A stretch of DNA of 64,000 nt from Streptomyces phaeofaciens (GTDB lineage: Bacteria; Actinomycetota; Actinomycetes; Streptomycetales; Streptomycetaceae), in contig NZ_BMSA01000037.1 in NCBI RefSeq assembly GCF_014648915.1, positions 1 to 64,000 of the forward strand, read 5' to 3'. The notes beneath the pieces are model-generated. The model had not been told where the DNA came from and ran no database searches. It worked only from the letters and a program-made list of their open reading frames with translations. The position numbers were made by a program, and so were the translations under genes. Each line of letters starts with the position of its first letter. The stretch's first letter is position 1. This document shows, one piece after another, positions 61,774 to 64,000 of this stretch.

Positions 61774-62457
61774 ATGGTCTCCCCGCCCACAGTCACTGCG
61801 TCCAACGTCCGGCTCGGCAAGCGGAATGAGGACGTACGCATCGTCCAGAAGGCCCTCATCAAGCGGGGCCGCAAGATCCCCGACGGGGCCACCGGCCTGT
61901 TCGGCGACCAGACCAAGGCCGCCTACCGGGCCGAGCAGCTCGCCCAGGGCTTCAAGGGAGCCGACGCCGACGGCGTACCGGGCCCGAGCTCCCTGGCCAC
62001 GCTCGGCCGCCTCACCGGCCTCTTCCACCTCTCGGGCGGGGCCGCGCCGCACACCGGCCGGGTGAGCTCGCCCGTACCCGGGCACAAGGTCTCGTTCGAG
62101 TTCTACGAACGCGGCGGCTACGCCTGGAAGCCCGACGGTCACGGCCGGCACACCGGGCAGGACTTCGCCGCCGACACGGGAACCCCCGTGGTCGCCGTAC
62201 GCGCCGGCACCATCTCCTGGTCGAACGGCGACGGCGGAGCCTACGGTCAGTGGATCGGTTTGGCCGCGGACAACGGTCACGTCTACACCTACTGCCATCT
62301 CTCGCAGCGCCAGGTCAAGGCCAGTCAGCATGTCACCGCCGGGCAGCGGCTCGGCGCGGTCGGCAGCACGGGCAACTCCACCGGGCCGCACCTGCACTTC
62401 GAGATGTCCAAGGGCTCCTCCTGGGCCTACGGCAATGTCGCCAAGCCCAGCTGGTGA
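61774..62457 (+). CDS. Peptidoglycan-binding protein with M23 peptidase domain
   Basis: This is a 227-residue protein. A PG_binding_1 domain (residues 14-85) is nearly identical to that of the preceding gene. The C-terminal M23 domain has both zinc motifs: HGRHTGQDFAADTG (first His and Asp) and PHLHFEMS (HxH). It should be an active DD-endopeptidase-type lysin. No signal peptide. ATG 61774 follows an AGGAG box that overlaps the preceding stop. Confidence 0.82.
   Translation: MVSPPTVTASNVRLGKRNEDVRIVQKALIKRGRKIPDGATGLFGDQTKAAYRAEQLAQGFKGADADGVPGPSSLATLGRLTGLFHLSGGAAPHTGRVSSPVPGHKVSFEFYERGGYAWKPDGHGRHTGQDFAADTGTPVVAVRAGTISWSNGDGGAYGQWIGLAADNGHVYTYCHLSQRQVKASQHVTAGQRLGAVGSTGNSTGPHLHFEMSKGSSWAYGNVAKPSW
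61828..61995 (+). repeat. Near-identical DNA repeat, copy 2 (peptidoglycan-binding domain)
   Basis: Counterpart of 61084-61251. Confidence 0.8.
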
Positions 62458-62476
62458 CGGAGGCGGGAGACCGGCC

Positions 62477-62698
62477 ATGACGCACCACGACCCCCGGTGG
62501 TGGGCGTTCTTCGACAAGGGCCCCCGGCCGGACGTCAGCGGCACGGAAGACCTCGGTCCCGTGTGCCAGTCCCTGGCCGAGGCCACCCGGCGGGTGCGCC
62601 CCGAGGAGCCGGGGGGCGTCGTCCGCTTCGAGCCCGCGGCCGATCACCGCTCTTTCGACCTGCTTCCCCCGAACGGCCTTCCGGCCGGGCGTTTCTGA
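62477..62698 (+). CDS. Small hypothetical protein
   Basis: A 73-residue soluble protein (ATG 62477, with GGCGGGAGA upstream) lies between the M23 gene and the DUF6603-type gene. It is acidic and Pro-rich, with no recognisable domain. Tight spacing on both sides (19 and 14 bp) supports membership of the same operon. Confidence 0.6.
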   Translation: MTHHDPRWWAFFDKGPRPDVSGTEDLGPVCQSLAEATRRVRPEEPGGVVRFEPAADHRSFDLLPPNGLPAGRF

Positions 62699-62712
62699 CC
62701 GTGAGGTGAGTG

Positions 62713-64000
62713 ATGGGCGGCATCTTCGGACTCGATCTGGAACGGCTGGCCGACGACCGGCTCCCGGCGGTGGTGGAGATCGACTCCCCGCTGCCCCCGG
62801 TGCGACTGCGGGGCCGGCTGGAGCGCCAGCAGTTCCGCTCGTTCTCGGGCGTGCTGAGCGCGACCGTACCCGCCACGACGGTGACCGCCTTCGGGCAGCT
62901 GGACCTGGCGGCGCCGGGCGGCCCGGCGTTCGTCGCGCTGCTCGGCGCGACCTTCCCCGAGCCGGGCATCCAGCTGGGCCTCGGCTTCGCGCTGAGTGGC
63001 GTCGGCGGTGTCGTGGGCGTCAACAAGGCGGTGAACCGGGACGCCCTGATCGCCGCCATCGCCGACGGCACCGCCGGTGAACTGCTCTTCCCACCCGACC
63101 CGGTGGCGGCGGCGAAACGGGTCGTCCCCCGGCTGCCGGCCCTGTTCCCGACCGTGCCGGGGCGCACCGTCGTCGGGCCGATGTTCGAGATCTCGTGGGG
63201 CGGCCGCATGGTCTCCCTGTCGGCGGCCGTCGTGGCCGAGGTCCCCGACCCGGTACGGCTGTCCCTGCTCGGCATCCTGCGGGTCGCGGTGCCGGACCCG
63301 GAGGTGCCGCTCATCCAGCTCAAGGCCACCTTCGCCGGACAGTACGACAGCGCCGAACCCAGCGCGTTCCTGATGGCGAGCCTGAGCGGTTCGCACATGG
63401 CCGGGGTGCCGCTCGACGGGGACGTGCTGGTGCTGAGCCGGGGCGGGCCCGATCCGACGTTCGTGCTCAGCGCGGGCGGTTTCCACCCGGCGTTCGCGGT
63501 CCCGCGGGGTGTGCCGGCGCTGCACCGGCTGTCGATGAACCTCTCCCCGGTGCCATGGATCCAGCTGCGCTGCCAGGCGTACTTCGCGATCACCAGCAAC
63601 ACCCTGCAGTTCGGCGCACAGCTCTCCCTGGTCGCCGAGATCGCCGGCTGTGGGCTGCGCGGCCAGTTCGGGCTCGACGTCCTGGTCCACCGTGAGCCGA
63701 GCCTGTCGTTCAGCGCGCGGATGCGGGGCTCGCTGTCGGTCGAGGTGTTCGGCGAGTCTCTGGTGGGCGTCGCCTTCGACCTCGTCCTGGAGGGGCCCGC
63801 GCCCTGGCACGCGGTCGGGCGCGGCAGCATCGACCTGTTCCTGTTCAGCGCCTCCTTCGACTTCGACGAACGCTGGGGCAACCCGCCGCCCGCCCTGCCG
63901 GCCCCGCCCGCGGACCTGCGGCGCAGGCTGGAAGAGGCCTTCGCCCGCCCGGAGGCGTGGAGCGCGCTGCCTCCCGCGGGCGGCGACCGGATCCCGGTGC
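62713..64000 (+). CDS. DUF6603-type large protein (N-terminal part, runs off the window)
   Basis: The frame is open from ATG 62713 to the end of the window (429 codons seen). The sequence reads as a beta-rich repeat protein with GLGFALSGVGGVVGVNKAVN near 95 and AADGTAGELLFPPDPV-like loops near 120. Further on are SWGGRMVSLSAAVVAEVPDP and TFVLSAGGFHPAFAVPRGVP, the phrases of DUF6603 proteins, which can exceed 1000 residues. Their function is not established to my knowledge. It closes the cluster of wall-directed proteins. Confidence 0.75.
   Translation, partial: MGGIFGLDLERLADDRLPAVVEIDSPLPPVRLRGRLERQQFRSFSGVLSATVPATTVTAFGQLDLAAPGGPAFVALLGATFPEPGIQLGLGFALSGVGGVVGVNKAVNRDALIAAIADGTAGELLFPPDPVAAAKRVVPRLPALFPTVPGRTVVGPMFEISWGGRMVSLSAAVVAEVPDPVRLSLLGILRVAVPDPEVPLIQLKATFAGQYDSAEPSAFLMASLSGSHMAGVPLDGDVLVLSRGGPDPTFVLSAGGFHPAFAVPRGVPALHRLSMNLSPVPWIQLRCQAYFAITSNTLQFGAQLSLVAEIAGCGLRGQFGLDVLVHREPSLSFSARMRGSLSVEVFGESLVGVAFDLVLEGPAPWHAVGRGSIDLFLFSASFDFDERWGNPPPALPAPPADLRRRLEEAFARPEAWSALPPAGGDRIPV

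Noticed and set aside
1..64000. tRNA, rRNA, CRISPR arrays and origin elements
   Set aside because: None was recognised on reading both strands; a covariance-model search would be needed to exclude short RNA genes.

Overview
The window looks like a chromosomal segment of a Streptomyces-type actinomycete. GC is very high with strong third-position GC bias, GTG starts and ATGA/GTGA overlaps are common, and the gene content includes single-domain sugar ABC ATPases, an ECF41 sigma factor, a decayed SARP, a PIG-L deacetylase and many small lineage-typical hypotheticals. The species cannot be named from the sequence.

1-18 kb: an inositol/sugar-acid catabolism region. It begins with the tail of a sugar ABC ATPase and an IolH-like TIM barrel. 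A forward iol operon follows (iolC, a DeoC/LacD-like aldolase, iolB, iolD, mmsA/iolA), then a broken MFS transporter, a Gfo/Idh oxidoreductase and iolG. A reverse ABC transporter (ATPase, permease, lipoprotein binding protein), a LacI-family regulator and a forward oxidoreductase/TIM-barrel pair complete it. Three near-identical operators with the core TTAAAGCGCTTTAA lie just downstream of TTGACA -35 boxes in front of the three main transcription units. This points to one regulon under the adjacent LacI protein. No iolE homologue is identified inside the window.

18-30.5 kb: an Lrp/AsnC regulator divergent from a PLP-dependent decarboxylase, then a mosaic with transposase, GIY-YIG and other gene remnants, an immunity-like small protein, a methyltransferase and an ECF41 sigma factor overlapping its FAD oxidoreductase. 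The most remarkable gene follows at 27352-29763. It is a single 803-residue protein that fuses a macrodomain, a uracil-DNA-glycosylase-fold domain with altered catalytic residues, and an R-S-ExE ADP-ribosyltransferase of the arginine-specific type. It ends in a strong terminator and is followed by a decayed IS701-like transposase. This is the best candidate for an undescribed system in the window.

30.5-47 kb: two tandem secreted tripeptidyl-peptidase-like hydrolases, small secreted and membrane proteins, a 13-14-repeat WD40 protein that keeps only the tail of a STAND ATPase, a TetR/alpha-beta hydrolase pair with its operator, VOC, GNAT and flavin reductase genes, an LRV/HEAT-like protein with a four-cysteine insertion, and a MerR regulator with a classical MerR operator.

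47-58 kb: a PIG-L deacetylase, a hydrolase fragment, a barstar-domain protein, a stand-alone coaD, a TetR/TetX-like monooxygenase pair, small proteins, a GNAT, a DinB protein between IS5 remnants, a DUF1963-like fragment and a divergent cold-shock protein.

58-64 kb: a set of cell-wall-directed proteins (two M23-type, one lysozyme-like, one transglycosylase-like). All carry peptidoglycan-binding repeats and none shows a signal peptide. They lead into a large DUF6603-type protein that runs off the window.
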